From Plazaster borealis (Eukaryota > Echinodermata > Asteroidea > Forcipulatida > Labidiasteridae), in contig CM037461.1 of NCBI GenBank assembly GCA_021014325.1, positions 11,499,501 through 11,563,500 on the forward strand: a DNA stretch of 64,000 nucleotides. Direction: 5' to 3'. Shown one piece after another: positions 1 through 11,812 of this stretch. Under the pieces are notes generated by a model. That model had not been told where the DNA came from. It worked only from the letters and a program-made list of their open reading frames with translations, and ran no database searches. A program made the position numbers and the translations under genes. Every line of letters begins with the position of its first letter. Positions within the stretch are counted from its first letter, which is position 1.

Positions 1-455
1 TTTCGATTTCAATTTGCAAATTTTCGGACTATTATGACAATTTTAAGCTGTATATTTGAAAAAAATCAAATATGAGGAAATGCAGTAAAATATGAACCTG
101 TTTTCCTTTCTCTTCCTGCAAAACACAGCTGCCATGTAAGAAAAAAAGTTGCCTCAGACCATAAACATTATCATCTTGACCAATTATTATCTGCCGACAA
201 ATTATAATATTATAATAACATTGACAAATTACCAACCTGTTCCTCACATATGAGATTTGCTATTGTTTCTTTCAAAAAAATGTCGGTAACAGCATCATTG
301 CTCCTGCCATCTTAACGTATGTGGGGGGAAACAAAAATAACTTCTTAATGAAAATAAAATTATGAAAATATAACAGAAACAATTTCATTTCCATCAAGAA
401 AAATCAACCATAATGCCATACGAAGAACAACCAGAAACAAAATTGGTGCATACCT

Positions 456-456
<1 letters not shown>

Positions 457-487
<31 letters not shown>
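457..487. repeat. (TAA)n microsatellite
   Basis: About ten TAA triplets in a row. An 8-bp inverted repeat (GTGTTTGT / ACAAACAC, 499-516) follows directly. Confidence 0.9.
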
Positions 488-488
<1 letters not shown>

Positions 489-860
489 TAGACATTAGGT
501 GTTTGTGAACAAACACAAAGCTGTTATGTGTTTTTTTTTACATGCTCAAAGGTTTTAAACTAAAAATAATTCAAAAATTTGCCGTGTAGTTCTTGAGATA
601 TGGTCCCACTTCCGGTTAACCCAGAAGTAAAGGTCAACATGGGGTCACGGTAACCCAAGTTCAATCTTAAATGCTCAAAGGGTCTATAACTGAAAAGAAA
701 TTGCAAATCGGGTGTGTACTTCTTGAGATATGGTCCCACTTCCAGTTGACCCGGAAGTAAAGGTCAACATGGGGTCATGGTAACCTAAGTTCAATGTTTA
801 ATGCTCAAATGATCTATAACTGAAAAGAAATTGAAAATCGGTTATGTAATTCTTGAGATA

Positions 861-1576
861 ACATAACATAACATAACAATTAAAATTTATAAGGCGCTAT
901 TCCATCAAGATCATAGCGCACTAGAAAGAAACTAACATGGAAAAAGGTGAGTCTTAAGGACTTTACGAAATGTAGATAGAGTATTAGATTCCCTAATGAC
1001 AGTAGGGAGATTGTTCCAAATCATTGGCCCAGCCACAGTGAAAGCCTTTTGACCCAGAACTTTGTTTGCTCGGGGAACATTCAAGCGAGTGATGTCAAGT
1101 GTGGACCGAAGGAATCGTGGAGGAGTGTAATGTGACAGTAAAGTGGTAATATAACGAGGTGTAGTTTTGTTCAAGCATTTAAAAACTAGAAGAGCAATTT
1201 TAAAATGGATACGTTCTCTAATTGGTAGCCAATGAAGTTCCCTAAGTGATGGGGTAATATGTTCTCTTAAGGGTGTGGAACATATTAAACGAGCTGCACT
1301 ATTTTGTAATCGTTGAACTCTGTCCAATTCATATGACGTGGCACCAAATAAAAGGAGATTGCCATAGTCAATACGAGAGAGGACTAAAGCTCTTACAACA
1401 TGATGGAGAGTATCCTTATCAAGGTACCGTTTGATTCTCCATAAGTTACGTAATTGAAAATTTATTGATTGGCAGAGGCTAGAAACCTGCTTGCTCATTG
1501 TCATGTGAGAATCAAATTTTATTCCTAAATTGCGGACAGAATCAGTAGGGTCAATCGATGTATCACCCAAATGCAA
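861..1576 (-). mobile_element. 5'-truncated L2/CR1-like LINE with target duplication
   Basis: The insert is bracketed by AGATA (856-860 and 1577-1581), and the 130-bp array continues in register on both sides, so this is a clean insertion. On the minus strand the element ends with a GGCGCCTTATAAA-type 3' tail followed by repeated TTATG pentamers at 861-877. The 3' tail resembles that of the larger LINE near 33.9 kb. Only the end of the reverse transcriptase frame is present. Confidence 0.88.
932..1576 (-). pseudogene. LINE reverse transcriptase, C-terminal part only
   Basis: The minus-strand frame is open and ends in a stop at 932. It carries the region downstream of the catalytic box in L2/CR1-like reverse transcriptases: LGIKFDSHM, then SRIDYGNLLLFG, QRLQNSAARLICS, LRELHWLPI and FTVAGPMIWNNLP. 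The YADD catalytic motif and everything before it are missing, as expected for a 5'-truncated LINE copy. Residues before about HLGDTS are read from the flanking repeat and are not LINE protein. It cannot act as an enzyme. The family is clear; the exact clade (L2 versus CR1) is a judgement. Confidence 0.85.
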
Positions 1577-2325
1577 AGATATGGTCCCACTTCCGGTTGA
1601 CCCGGAAGTAAAGGTCAACATGGGGTCAGAGTAACCCAAGTTCAATCTTCAATGCTCAAAGGGGCTATAACTGAAAAGAAACTGAAAATCGGGTGTGTAC
1701 TTCTTGAGATATGGTCCCACTTCCGGTTGACCCAGAAGTAAAGGTCATCAAGGGGTCACGGTAACCGAAGTTCAATTTGTAATGCTCAAAGGATCTATAA
1801 CTGAAAAGAAATTGAACATTGGCTGTGTACTTCTTGAGATATGGTCCCACTTCCGGTTGACCCGGAAGTAAAGGTCATCAAGGGGTCACGGTAACTGAAG
1901 TTCAATCTTTAATGCTCAAAGGATCTATAACTGAAAAGAAATTGAAAATCGGTTGTGTAGTTCTTGAGATATGGTCCCACTTCCGGTTGACCCGGAACTA
2001 AAAGTCAACATGGTGTCACGATAACCCGAGGCTAATCTTCAATGCCCAAGGAGTCTATAACTGAAAAAAATTTGAAAATCGGCTGTGTACTTCTTGAGAT
2101 ATGGTGCTGCAAAGATTAACTAATTAAAGCTTTTACTTACCGTAATTTGACACCTGATGACGTCACAGTAACAAAAATGTGTTTTTTATACTAATAAATT
2201 TGATAAGGTACACGATGGTATGTAACTTATCCCAATCCAATGCCTTTTAACGAAAACCCTATTAGAACGTGCGTATATCCTCTCTCGGTTAGGATTCCAC
2301 TATCACGGCAGTCTTTGACGCCTAT

Positions 2326-2345
2326 CCGTGATTGCGCAATCACGG
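2326..2345. repeat. 20-bp perfect palindrome
   Basis: CCGTGATTGC followed by its exact reverse complement GCAATCACGG. A further ATCACGG lies at about 2302-2308. Confidence 0.85.
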
Positions 2346-2912
2346 CACAATTTGCCAGCTAGCCATGGGGTCCGATTTGTCACTTTATTGTTAATTATCT
2401 TGGAAATACATTGTACCTTGATTAGTTTTAATGGTCTGGAATAACTCTTAGTGAAAGCATTCGTGTTTAAAAAAAAAATCTTTCTTTTAGGTCACTAAAA
2501 TGTTACTTAATTGAAATATTATGTTTCTGAAAGTCAGATTTGTTTTTCACTTTCTCCTATGTGTTTTGTACACGGGTGAAAATGCCCAATAAATGACGTC
2601 ATGTTGACGTCGTTCTGCATTTTAGGCCGGCAAATTCATCTTCATTATCCCAGAAGTCTAAAACTGAAAAAAATTTGACGATCGGGGGTGTATTTTTTGA
2701 GATATGGCGGTAATAAGATTTGCTAATTAAATATTCATATCATTATAAATAAGTAAACTAATTAATTAATTTAAGCTAATTAGATTTTACAATAACTTCA
2801 TGGCTTAAGCTTCCATATGATATAGGATTTAAGTCCTTAATATTCACTAAGTTTTTTTAAAGATTTAAACTAAATTGTGTAAAAAAGCTATGAGGATTTA
2901 GGCAGATAGAAA

Positions 2913-2913
<1 letters not shown>

Positions 2914-2948
<35 letters not shown>

Positions 2949-3004
2949 TAATAAAAATCTTGACCAAAACAATAGCTGTTCCGACTACTATGTCGGAACA
3001 GCTA
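2914..3004. repeat. (AAT)n microsatellite with 13-bp perfect hairpin
   Basis: An AAT run at 2914-2956 is followed by TAGCTGTTCCGAC (2973-2985), a 6-nt loop, and the exact complement (2992-3004). Confidence 0.88.
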
Positions 3005-5648
3005 ATAATAAGACTTGTTTATGACTTTGAAGTTTTTCCAGACTATATCAACAGAGATTGATTGAGTTATAGGCCGATTGAATTTCTAATTGCTCTTGAA
3101 TTGATAACTTCAACGTTTGATCGTCTTTGTTCTTGTAGCGATAATTTAGTATCACTCTAAAGTGAAAGTGAAGTTCGTCATGTTTTCCATGCATGTTTCA
3201 ACATCTACTCTTGAATCAGCAATTCTGTTGAATTCTTCCATCATCTGTAATTAGAAAAGAGTCAAACAAATTGAAATATTTTCGGTTTTCTTTGTTGTGG
3301 AAACGTGATTTAAAAGAATAATGCCACAATTTGATATTTTGTACGATCGTCTGTATGATTTAGATAGGTGGCAGAAAAATACAACAGAATTAACAGTTTG
3401 AGGGATTTGCGTTTTGTAGTAGGCACTATCGTATGCCCTATGTGTAGAGAGTTTAGTTTTTGTACACGAAGTTCACCTTTAAATAACACATTCTTTAATA
3501 ATACTGTAATCGCAGCATGACATAATATCACCGCTACAATTGTAATCATACGTCAAGTCAAGGTAGTTCGTCATTTGTGAAATAATTCTTATTCAAACCA
3601 TGCTAAGTTTCTCAAGTTTATCTATGCTATTAAAGGGTTTTAAATAGCTGAGTAGCAGGTGCTCATATTCTAAATAACATTTCATCCCCATCAGGCCCGT
3701 AACCAGGAATGTTTAACAATTTTGAAAAGAAAGGCCCAAATTCAAGCCAATATAGGACCATTTTTGCGCTGATTTTTGTTTTTTAGGTTGCTTGGGGGTA
3801 GACTTTTCCTCTTTGTTTTGATTTTCGGGGACTTTCCTCTTTTGGACTTGAAGATGCCCCCACCCTCCCCCTAGTTACGGGCCGCCGTTGCCAAGGCGTA
3901 GGGTAGGAAATCTGAACATGGGTAAACAAACTTTAGATTTACAAAGGCTTTCAACTGAAAAGATCGATCATTGAAAAGGGAAACAATTTCATCCTTTCAT
4001 TCCTATTCCCAAGAAAGGTTAGATCGTATAACATATTGCAGGTGTTCAACCTTTTATCGAAGAACAGTTTGGATGAGTTTTACAGTTTAGATTACTATTG
4101 TATTTGCTAAACATTTGATACAAGCATGTCAAACTGTTCACAACAATAATGGCGATGAAGTAATCAACTGTAGTGTTGATTGATACGAGTGTCCAATGTT
4201 GATGGCGAGTTGTTGACGCTAAGAAACAGTCGTTTGCACGCACACGTTGTGTTGCCGTGTACAGGCTTCGGCGGTGCGTGTGGGTGGATTGCTCAACATC
4301 TCATGGCTGGTATGGGTAGTGGTAGTGTTTTGAACCATGCATTATGTCTTATCGGTGCAGGGGAATTATAATTAGGCCTATGGCTGTAGATTATGATTAC
4401 AATATTCGTTTATTTCCAATAACATTAATAAGATTAAAATGGGTACATTGTAGCTGTATTTGATTTTTTTTTTGCCATTACTAGGTCATGTGACTGCCTA
4501 CTAAGTGGTTGACCATCATTAGTCAATTTACCAGTGTCACTCTGATGTGCAAGGGTAAGATTTTTGTCGGATGCTTACATTAGCTTCAGTAAAGAATAAG
4601 CCGTTTTTAAAGACATTCAAGTTTTGTCAAACTTCTTATCCATCACCCGCAAGTTTTATTCTTTTCCGCTCATTCCGAAACTTGTCCGACAGTCGCCTCT
4701 TCCATATGTCCTTGGAGAAATGAGGAGGAATAAACTAAAATTAATGTTTGTTAACTTAACAAAAACCATGAAGGTTGCGTGAAAGTAAATTGTAACTATA
4801 AAAAAAGGTCGTATGGGCAAGCACAACAAATTTCATACATTGTGCAATTTGTGATGAAGGCCCTACCTCTGGCACCATCACAAAAGTAGACAAACACAGT
4901 TTTGACAAATGTCTTCACTGTCTCCAAGTTTCATTTGTTAGATTTTACTCACGTGTGGCTTGCAAAATGGTGCTTTGTCGTCCAGATGAGGAAACTCTGT
5001 AATTATTGCGATTGCTGCGTCACTATATTGATATGGCTGTGGTGTCCTATATCAAAATGTTGGGAGAGAGGAAGCAAATACAAGTCAGAAGAAACGCAAT
5101 TCCATTAACGATTTTTGGAGAATGATGCCGCAATATTGAGTATTGAGTTTCTCCTCATTCACAGACTTCTCCAAACTGATTTACACCTTGTGATACATAG
5201 AGCGTTATAAACTCACCATGTAACCTTCTTTATTTCGTCAAACAATGCATGTACCAATTTCTTCTGAAGTCTTGGTTCAAGGTATGCCTTTTCCTTCAAG
5301 GCAATCTTTAAATCGGGTGGAAAACACTGCCAAGGTAACTTAAATTGGGAGGGCCATTTACGGTTGCCAACAACCTATACTGGGTAGCAACTTAAATAAC
5401 ACATTATTGATATATATAAATTTATTATACATTGTTTTACAACTGTCTGTTAGCACATAGGCTAAGGGCACACCCCCCTTATATTGTACCAACAAATCTC
5501 CATGACAAATTTTGAAAACCAAATGAATATCTTGACCAATAAACACATGCGCAGATGCAAGGTATACATGTATAGGTTCAAGTGTTTTTCAAACCTTATT
5601 CTTGTAAACCAGGTTGCTAATAGCACATGAACATGTAAATTTCCTCAG
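3005..5648. other. No gene recognised
   Basis: AT-rich sequence. The small open frames here (for example 3310-3549, 4180-4371, 4902-5108) have no recognisable motifs, splice context or composition bias. I see no repeat array. Confidence 0.6.
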
Positions 5649-5750
5649 TCATTCTCTATAAATTATCTGATTATGTGTTGTTTGACTAAAGTGTATATAA
5701 CTAATTGCAATGCTTAGTATGAACTTAGTATTATATTTTACATGCCTCAC

Positions 5751-6122
5751 ACTTGGGACTCCACTTTCTGCAGATTGAGATGATTCTTCTGGTACGGGTA
5801 AATGTATGTCACTTGTGTCACTGGTATAAGAAATAAACTGTTCTATTGCAATAGTTGACAGTTTATTTGGGTCAACCACGTTTGATGGCAGCAGCACGGA
5901 GAGAGTTTGGTCCTCACAGGTGATCACATTCAATTTGTCGCCGTTTTTCAGTTTACTAGATTCAGTATCAATGAATTCTCCCCACTCTTCATTAAATGCT
6001 TTAATAATGAATTTGTTGTTTTGAGGAATATCAAACGATTTATGAATTTCTGTTTCAAGCTGAGAGGTGTCTACAACTTCAATAACTTTTCTGGGCAACC
6101 CACATGTCACTAGAAACTCCAT
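5751..6122 (-). CDS. Possible first exon of a host gene, beta-grasp (PB1-like) start
   Basis: The minus-strand frame starts at an ATG at 6122, and residues MEFLVTCGLPRKVIEVV begin a domain of about 70 residues with alternating hydrophobic positions, then KFIIKAFNEEWGEFID and LKNGDKLNVI. This pattern recalls PB1 or CIDE-N type ubiquitin-like folds found at the start of many uncharacterised invertebrate proteins. A good splice donor (AGT|GTGAGG) on the minus strand lies at 5751/5750, so I end the exon there; residues beyond it look like intron. The segment after the domain is acidic and serine-rich (PVPEESSQSAESG). No later exon was identified. Function is unknown, and the fold call is an inference from pattern only. 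Confidence 0.5.
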
Positions 6123-6240
6123 GATTGAATGGGAGGGACCTGCAACTTCAGAAAAATAACCATTGACATGTTCACATATAAATTATTCACTTTACTTGTT
6201 AATTTTTTTTTTTGCAAAATTGCCCAAATCAAGACTTAGA

Positions 6241-7238
6241 AGCCCCTCTTGGTAAAGGGGCTACAAGAAGAAAAATGATTAATTGTGAAAATAACTCAGG
6301 AGAGCTGGAGGTAGGAAATGATATTCCTCTTAAAAACAGTCTAGATTGTTGGACGGATAGAAACATGCACCAGGCAAGGAGTTCCAAACAGATGCAGTGC
6401 GTGGAATAAAGCTGTTAGAATGGCTCCTTGTTCTACATCTCAGCAAATTAAAAGTGTATGGGTGAGAAGAATCAGAAAGTCTGGTTTCACGCTCAAACAT
6501 TGTGATAGGAGGAACTAGGTCGCACACACTGGTGGCACATTTACCATGAAAATTACTGTAGAAAAGACAGAGGCTGGCTACAGACCTACGGTGGCAAAGA
6601 GGTTGTAACATTGATCCCAACACTTCACCAAAAAGATTAACAAAACGCTTCAGCACCCTATCTATAGTAAAGATAAATGACAGGCAGAAGCTCCGACCCA
6701 ACTTAGTGTGACAACAGTACTCCATTAGGGGACGTATAGTTGTCTTATACCTGTACAGGTATAGAGAGTAGCATCAGCAGGTAAGAACTTCCGAGCTCGG
6801 TAAAGACAACCAACTCGCATGGAGGCACTCTTTGCAATGGCCGAGATATACCTCTCCCAACTGGCATTGGTGGAGACATCTAGTCCAAGAAGGCGAAAAT
6901 CTGCTACCTTAGGCAAAGTCAATGGACCCATATGAATAGTTGGAAATGTATCATCTCTTGAGCAAGACAGACACAGAAGATTAGTTTTCTTTGCATTGAA
7001 GGTTACTAGCCAACCATTCCCCCACTTAAGCACATTCTCTAAGTCACTGTTTAGTGAGAACGAGCTGAGACAAAACTTCATCAGGCAGATCATTAATGTA
7101 AACAAGAGAGAGTGTGGGACCAAGTACTGAGCCTTGTGGAACTCTGGAATTGATAAAACCGGTACGAGAAGATTTACCCTCAAGGGCAACCTTCAACTTG
7201 CGGTTGGAAAGGAAAGCAGATTGTAGATAACACTCCAA
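6241..7238 (-). mobile_element. Broken non-LTR retrotransposon copy
   Basis: A minus-strand LINE fragment in three overlapping frames. A 7-bp stem hairpin (AGCCCCT / AGGGGCT, 6241-6262) sits at what should be the 3' end of the element, a common place for a structured 3' tail. The flanks show no clear target duplication. The copy is old: it has several frameshifts and an internal loss. Confidence 0.75.
6330..7238 (-). pseudogene. LINE reverse transcriptase remnant lacking the catalytic box
   Basis: Three minus-strand frames join into one reverse transcriptase remnant. The first (from 7238) carries SRVPQGSVLGPTLSLVYIND, the template-grip region before the active site. The second (from about 7060) carries WGNGWLVTFNAKKTN and FRLLGLDVS, which normally follow the active site. 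The F/YADD box expected between them is absent, so a short stretch has been deleted near 7055-7075. The third (6330-6725) carries MEYCCHTKLG, the cysteine-poor linker, and the typical ending FIPRTASVWNSLP. Family: Jockey/CR1-like non-LTR element. It cannot be active. Confidence 0.78.
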
Positions 7239-7240
7239 GA

Positions 7241-7747
7241 GTAACTATAGAAGGCATGTACAAATTAGCAGAGTTGGTGAAATGTAATGGGAATTTTTTA
7301 TGAACATGTCAATTAGGTAGGAAATATTTTATTATAATATGGTATATGAATATCAAAGCTTTGAAATGTTCAACTTCTTTTCTGAACAGGATGCCCAGGT
7401 CAAATGACGTCACGCTATTTGTTTTGTTTGATAAGTTTTGCATGGTTCACGAGTTAAGTTCAAATATTTAACTTAGATGAATGTAATTCAACACCTAATG
7501 ACGTCATCATAACGTCACTATAGCGGTGTCTGCTATGAGTGAAGATCTAATATTGTGTGTGAAGTTTGAAGTTTGTGTACTGTACATGTACTTTAAACTT
7601 GCACTATTTTATGTGTTATCAATTTCATGGGTCAAAACATACGTGCGCTTTAACTTCCAGTTTTGACCAGAATTAAAGATCAAACTGGTGCAACTTTTGT
7701 GTAGAAGTCTGAGCAGGACCTCAACTTGATGTAAAAATGTTGATAAG
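7241..7747. other. No gene recognised
   Basis: Non-coding, AT-rich sequence between the LINE remnant and a transposon end. It contains scattered ATGACGTCA-like boxes (for example near 7497-7515) but no array. Confidence 0.6.
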
Positions 7748-7935
7748 GGACCTTGTCAAAATTAATCCCGGACAGCCATTGGACGGCTCCGATCCAGGAC
7801 CAGGTTTCTCGTCCCATGTCGAAATCCCTTGTAGTGATTACTTCATCGGATGGGCCATGGGATGAGTTTACAGTGACTGGCGTTCAGCAGAGATTGTTTG
7901 TTTACAAACTGCAGAGTCTTTAGATCGCTATCTAC
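7748..7935. mobile_element. One end of a Harbinger-like non-autonomous element
   Basis: TAA (7745-7747) is followed by GGGACCTTGTCAAAATTAAT, which closely matches the terminal repeat of the complete element at 47135-49339 (GGCACCTTGTCAAAACTATC). About 175 bp inside both copies is GATCGYTATCTACTGGAA. Together these show the same family. The matching second end was not found, so this copy is truncated or has decayed. Confidence 0.6.
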
Positions 7936-9150
7936 TGGAAAACAAGCAGGGGGTCTCCCAAGGGCCTCAATGACCCTGAGTATTACTAAAGACAAAGTGG
8001 TCATATCATAGATGATTGAGTTCTCTGTGTATATCGTGAAGTTGTAATTTTGGAAAAGGGTGTGTTTCAACGTTTTTATTTCAGTCTGTGGTCACTTGCA
8101 ATTGTTATTATTTTCTATGTTGTTATTCTACGTCATTACAGGATTATTGGATTATTTAAGATCATAGGGAATCATTACCAAAGTATTATCAAGAAAGGTT
8201 TTTGAACAAACGGGGTACCTTGAGGCAGATCCGATTCTTGTATCTTTTAACAAACCGTCAACTTAAACTTGGAGGCACTCGGGTGTATTTGTTGTTCATC
8301 ATGACGCTTCGTGGGTTTGGGGTTTGGTATCTGTCCATGCAAGTCGTTATGATACGGTTTGTTGTCCAGACTACTGACGACCCAAAAAATTACGATCTCA
8401 AAAGGGACTGTCGTCGTGATTTGACACAAATACTACCCTTCTTTCCAGATCCAGACTACACTGTTATTTTTATTAGTAAGAAAAACATGCTACATAGATG
8501 GCAAGCGATCTACTTGTCTGTGACCGTGCTTGCGGGTTAGTGCCATTAAATTTAGTGGGACAACACCTAATTTAAGACTGAAAGATTATTTGATCTAAAT
8601 GGGAAACCAAGTTATCAAACAGCACCTTTACAAAAATGTACCCCTCTTGATGTATTGTGATTGAATAGAAATTATCCTTAAGTTGATTTAGAAAATGAAT
8701 AACTTTGGAAACATCACCCCACAATCTAACACGTTTGGAGTTTTATGGTCAATATGGAACTCAAACGTATTTTTTGAGGGCATGAATTTGAATGGAATTT
8801 CCTGCGTGTTGAACGGGTGGCTGTGATTAGCATACAGTTTTTCATAAAACGATGAAAACTTTCATCAATATTGCAATAAGTTTTCATTTGATGCTTACAT
8901 TCCATTAGTTTAATTATTAACTGGTCACCTATAAAATTTAAGAATGGAGGAAGGGAACACAAGCGATTTACAGGAACTGGGTCAATAATTTTGTCTATTG
9001 CAAAAAACAATGGCTTAAAAACTCCACCACACTACAGTGACCTCAAAACGGTCAGACCAGACTCACTCCAAACCGCAAACCGCAAGTTTGTTTATATTAG
9101 TGCTTAATCAGCCAGTGAAACAGCAGAGCGCTTGGTGGGGTGCCTTGGGT
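7936..9150. other. No gene recognised
   Basis: The frame at 8202-8540 is open for 112 codons but has no motif, splice context or homologous pattern that I can recognise. The rest is AT-rich. Confidence 0.5.
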
Positions 9151-9470
9151 ACTCCCAGGTAACACACTGACGTCGACCCAACGTCGGGTTTTGATCGGCA
9201 ATTGACGTGGGATTGATGTCGGTAGGCGGGGCATTTGCAAAGGCCGCCTTCGAGTCGGCCCCGACATCGGCAAGGGCCGCTCGACAGCAACATTGGTCCG
9301 GTGTGGCGTCATCAATACGACGTCTTACGGCCGACTGTTTCCCGATGCCTTGCCGAAGTCTTCCGGACCAAATGCCGACTTCCAACGACTGAACTGAAAA
9401 CAATAATCCTACGTAGGCAGCATGTCGGCTCAATGTCGGTACAGCCGCTTTGGGCCACGGTGTAATCAAT
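9151..9470. repeat. GC-rich block with many CGTCGG / CGACATCGG boxes
   Basis: This block is locally GC-rich and dense in variants of ACGTCGG, GATGTCGG and TGCCGA on both strands. Several overlapping open frames here are by-products of its GC content. It resembles the box-rich repeat at 10.15-10.68 kb and is probably part of the same repeat family. Confidence 0.55.
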
Positions 9471-10154
9471 ACTGCAATTAACATTATTTAGTGTGTAATT
9501 AATACATTAATGACAACTTAATCTACCTATACATGTGATTAAATCTACTACTAAATACACCAACAATTTAGCCTATCTACAACCTAATGTACTACCTATG
9601 TACTGTATAATACACACCGTGTGTTATATATGTAGTTCAACTTCTGCTAAATTTGTACTCATGGTTGTGATAATGATTATTAATTATGCTATTTTAATAA
9701 ACTTTTTGCAATCAAAGTAAAACAAAAAATTTGCACGGAAATTAATATTTACACTTTTCTTCGATAATTTATAGCAACAAAAATCCAAACAAATTACATA
9801 ATTGTCAGATTTCATAAATTTGTCACAATTTTAACCTCTATTTAAAACAGCTTTGACGCTCTGCCTTCAACTTTGCATATTATGATCAACATCGATCCTA
9901 CGCCGGCCCAGCGTCGGTATACTAATTTTTTCGAAAGCCAAGACAAAACTTGCAACACATCCCTAACAAGTTTACACGCTGGTTGTTTAGCGTAAATAAG
10001 AATAACCGTAGGCGGGAAACCAATAAATATTACGTCGGTGTGACATAAATTCAGGAGTTGTTCGTCTCTGGTAGGCTATGTCAGTTATAATATTGCAAAA
10101 TTACGTCAGCAATACGTTCATAACACAATGTTTGTAAGATGTGGGGGGGGGTGG
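9471..10154. other. AT-rich, no gene; isolated CGTCGG boxes
   Basis: Mostly AT-rich with isolated boxes of the neighbouring repeat (CCAGCGTCGGTA near 9909, TACGTCGGTG near 10031). Confidence 0.55.
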
Positions 10155-10677
10155 CTACGAACCATGGGCCCTATTTCTATACGGAGTTAATTTTAATAAG
10201 TCGGTTGGTGCAATAAGGACCGTCAGCAGTATACCATTAAATATAACGTCTGTGTAAAATGAATTACCAACGTAAGTTGACCATCCCTTGTAGGGCTTGT
10301 CGAATGTCATCTGCTCAGCCTCCATCACCAAGACGTTCACATCCACAGCCCAACTTTGGTAAGACTGTACTCATGAACCACAACCCAACGGAGTTAATTG
10401 GATACATCGGTTGTTTCGTGTACAAGGACCGTCGGTAAGAAATCAAAATATTTATGACGTCGGTTGTCCGTCTGCTGTAGACCTTGTCGTATATTACCCC
10501 TAAACCTACATCGGCAAGACTTTCCCAGCCCATCCTTGGCAAGACCGTGAACCACGGCCCAACGTCGGTTGTTTGGTGTATCAAGGAAAGTCGGTAGATT
10601 CAAGAAAAATGGCGTTTCGGGCAGGAATTAAATTACCGACGTAAGTTGTCCGTCTGCTATAGGCCTTGTCGGGTAGA
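10155..10677. repeat. Degenerate tandem repeat, period about 180-210 bp
   Basis: The phrase ACGGAGTTAATT / ACGTCGGTTGTTT recurs near 10181, 10389 and 10560. The phrase GTCCGTCTGCT-TAG-CCTTGTCG recurs near 10270 (worn), 10462 and 10645. Three degenerate copies are visible. The array abuts the helicase fragment, and the helicase frame runs out exactly where the repeat begins (CCCGACAAGG on the minus strand). Confidence 0.65.
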
Positions 10678-10935
10678 CCGATTTTCCAAACTCTGTCCAA
10701 CTGGTCAATTACAAGGGCTTTCAGGGGAAGGACATTGATTACGAGAGGCTTCTCAGCATCTTCAGCCTGGTCGGCACATCTCTCGTTAACAAAATCTAAA
10801 ACTATCGGCGCCGCTTGAAAAATCACACTTTTTCCAAACCCCGTAGGTAAGTTCACAAATAAATCGTGACCTTCAACAAACTGTTTGAGAGCTGACGATT
10901 GCTGGCTTTTCAATCCTTCTCGAAGACTTTTTGTC
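10678..10935 (-). pseudogene. RecQ-like DNA helicase fragment (Walker A region)
   Basis: The minus-strand frame encodes LREGLKSQQSSALKQF, then DLFVNLPTGFGKSVIFQAAP, then VINVLPLKALVIDQLDR. PTGFGKS is a Walker A ATP-binding loop and LPLKALVIDQ corresponds to helicase motif Ia. This order matches RecQ-family superfamily 2 helicases, of which divergent copies are abundant in many invertebrate genomes and are often carried by mobile elements. Motifs II to VI are absent: the frame continues into the CGTCGG repeat. No start codon with good context and no convincing splice sites are visible, so I call it a fragment. It may have been captured by the element that carries the repeat. Confidence 0.72.
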
Positions 10936-11737
10936 AACACACAACACAACATGCATAGTATGTACAGTATATCATAATGCACTAATACTACATGTAATAC
11001 TACGCGTCCGCCTGGGAACAAGACATTGCTAAATCTTCATATTCATCAAATTTAGCATGTTCAAGAAAAGCTCTGCACATTCAATAGCAATCCATGACGT
11101 GTACATCAATTATGCAAATATATCTTACGAGAGTGCCAAGACTCTCTTGTGATAGCGAACTCCCGTGATAGCGGTCTATGGTGAGAGCGCGCCCTCGTGT
11201 GGCGATGGATCGTGGGATAATATTAATCACAGGAGAGTCTTGAACCAAGACTATGGGTGCGTCAGCTAGCTAGGTACATACACTTGCAAAGGAGGGAACT
11301 ATACCAGTAATGTATAACTTATCATCAGCATGCTGTATCGATCACACAGCCACAAGCGATTCATTCTTGCAAATTACAAGACGAGAATTGATGTAGTTTG
11401 AACAATGGAGGAATACATGTTAACTGTGGACAACGAAATTGAACTGACATTAAAATGTATGGCTCTATTTTATGTTTGGAAGTCCTCCGTAAATTATGTT
11501 ATTTAGCAACAGACAGAAAGCAGGCACAATTGCAAAGACACACAGGATAAGTGAACACCACCCCCGTTTCTAAATCTCGGCAATATTGTTGGTGGTTTTA
11601 TATTAACCCTACACTCTTCATAACAGTACCAAATAAAGAGCCTCATGTCAATTATAAATGAAAGATGTGCCATCGCAAGGAATATGGACATGGGAGGACA
11701 ATTTAATTGACGATCGACAACATAATTGAGTTATAAT
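10936..11737. other. No gene recognised
   Basis: It contains short repeated GTGATAGCG-like phrases (11140-11190) but no array and no coding signature. Confidence 0.55.
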
Positions 11738-11812
11738 ATAATAATAATAATAAGACTTGTAATGCGCACATATCCACCCTGCTGGGTGTTCAAGGCGCAG
11801 AGTTGAGGAAGA
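11738..11812 (-). repeat. LINE/SINE 3' tail remnant
   Basis: Read on the minus strand, a GGCGC-box and TGTGCGCATTACAAGTCTTA lead into an (ATT)n run. This is the standard look of an L2-type 3' tail, as seen at 33.9 kb. The body upstream is not recognisable. Confidence 0.6.

Larger units (their letters stand above)
543..2110. repeat. 130-bp tandem repeat array, interrupted by a LINE
   Basis: Copies start at the phrase TGGTCCCACTTCC at about 601, 731, 1582, 1712, 1842 and 1972, spaced exactly 130 bp apart once the LINE at 861-1576 is removed. The array begins with a partial copy at 543 and fades after about 2110; a worn relic lies at 2649-2707. Each unit holds an inverted repeat ACTTCCGG-TTGAC-CCGGAAGT and, next to it, AGGTCA-ACATG-GGGTCA, two hexamers in direct orientation with a 5-bp gap. 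Frames are locally open on the minus strand, but this follows from the repeat and does not look like a gene. Confidence 0.92.

Noticed and set aside
1665..1850. Open minus-strand frame in the 130-bp array
   Set aside because: Open only because the repeat unit lacks stops there; the same peptide recurs with each unit.
8202..8540. 112-codon open frame
   Set aside because: No motif, no splice context, and a competing frame on the other strand; treated as chance.
9097..9484. Overlapping open frames on both strands in a GC-rich block
   Set aside because: Explained by GC content and repeated CGTCGG boxes, which remove stops in several frames.
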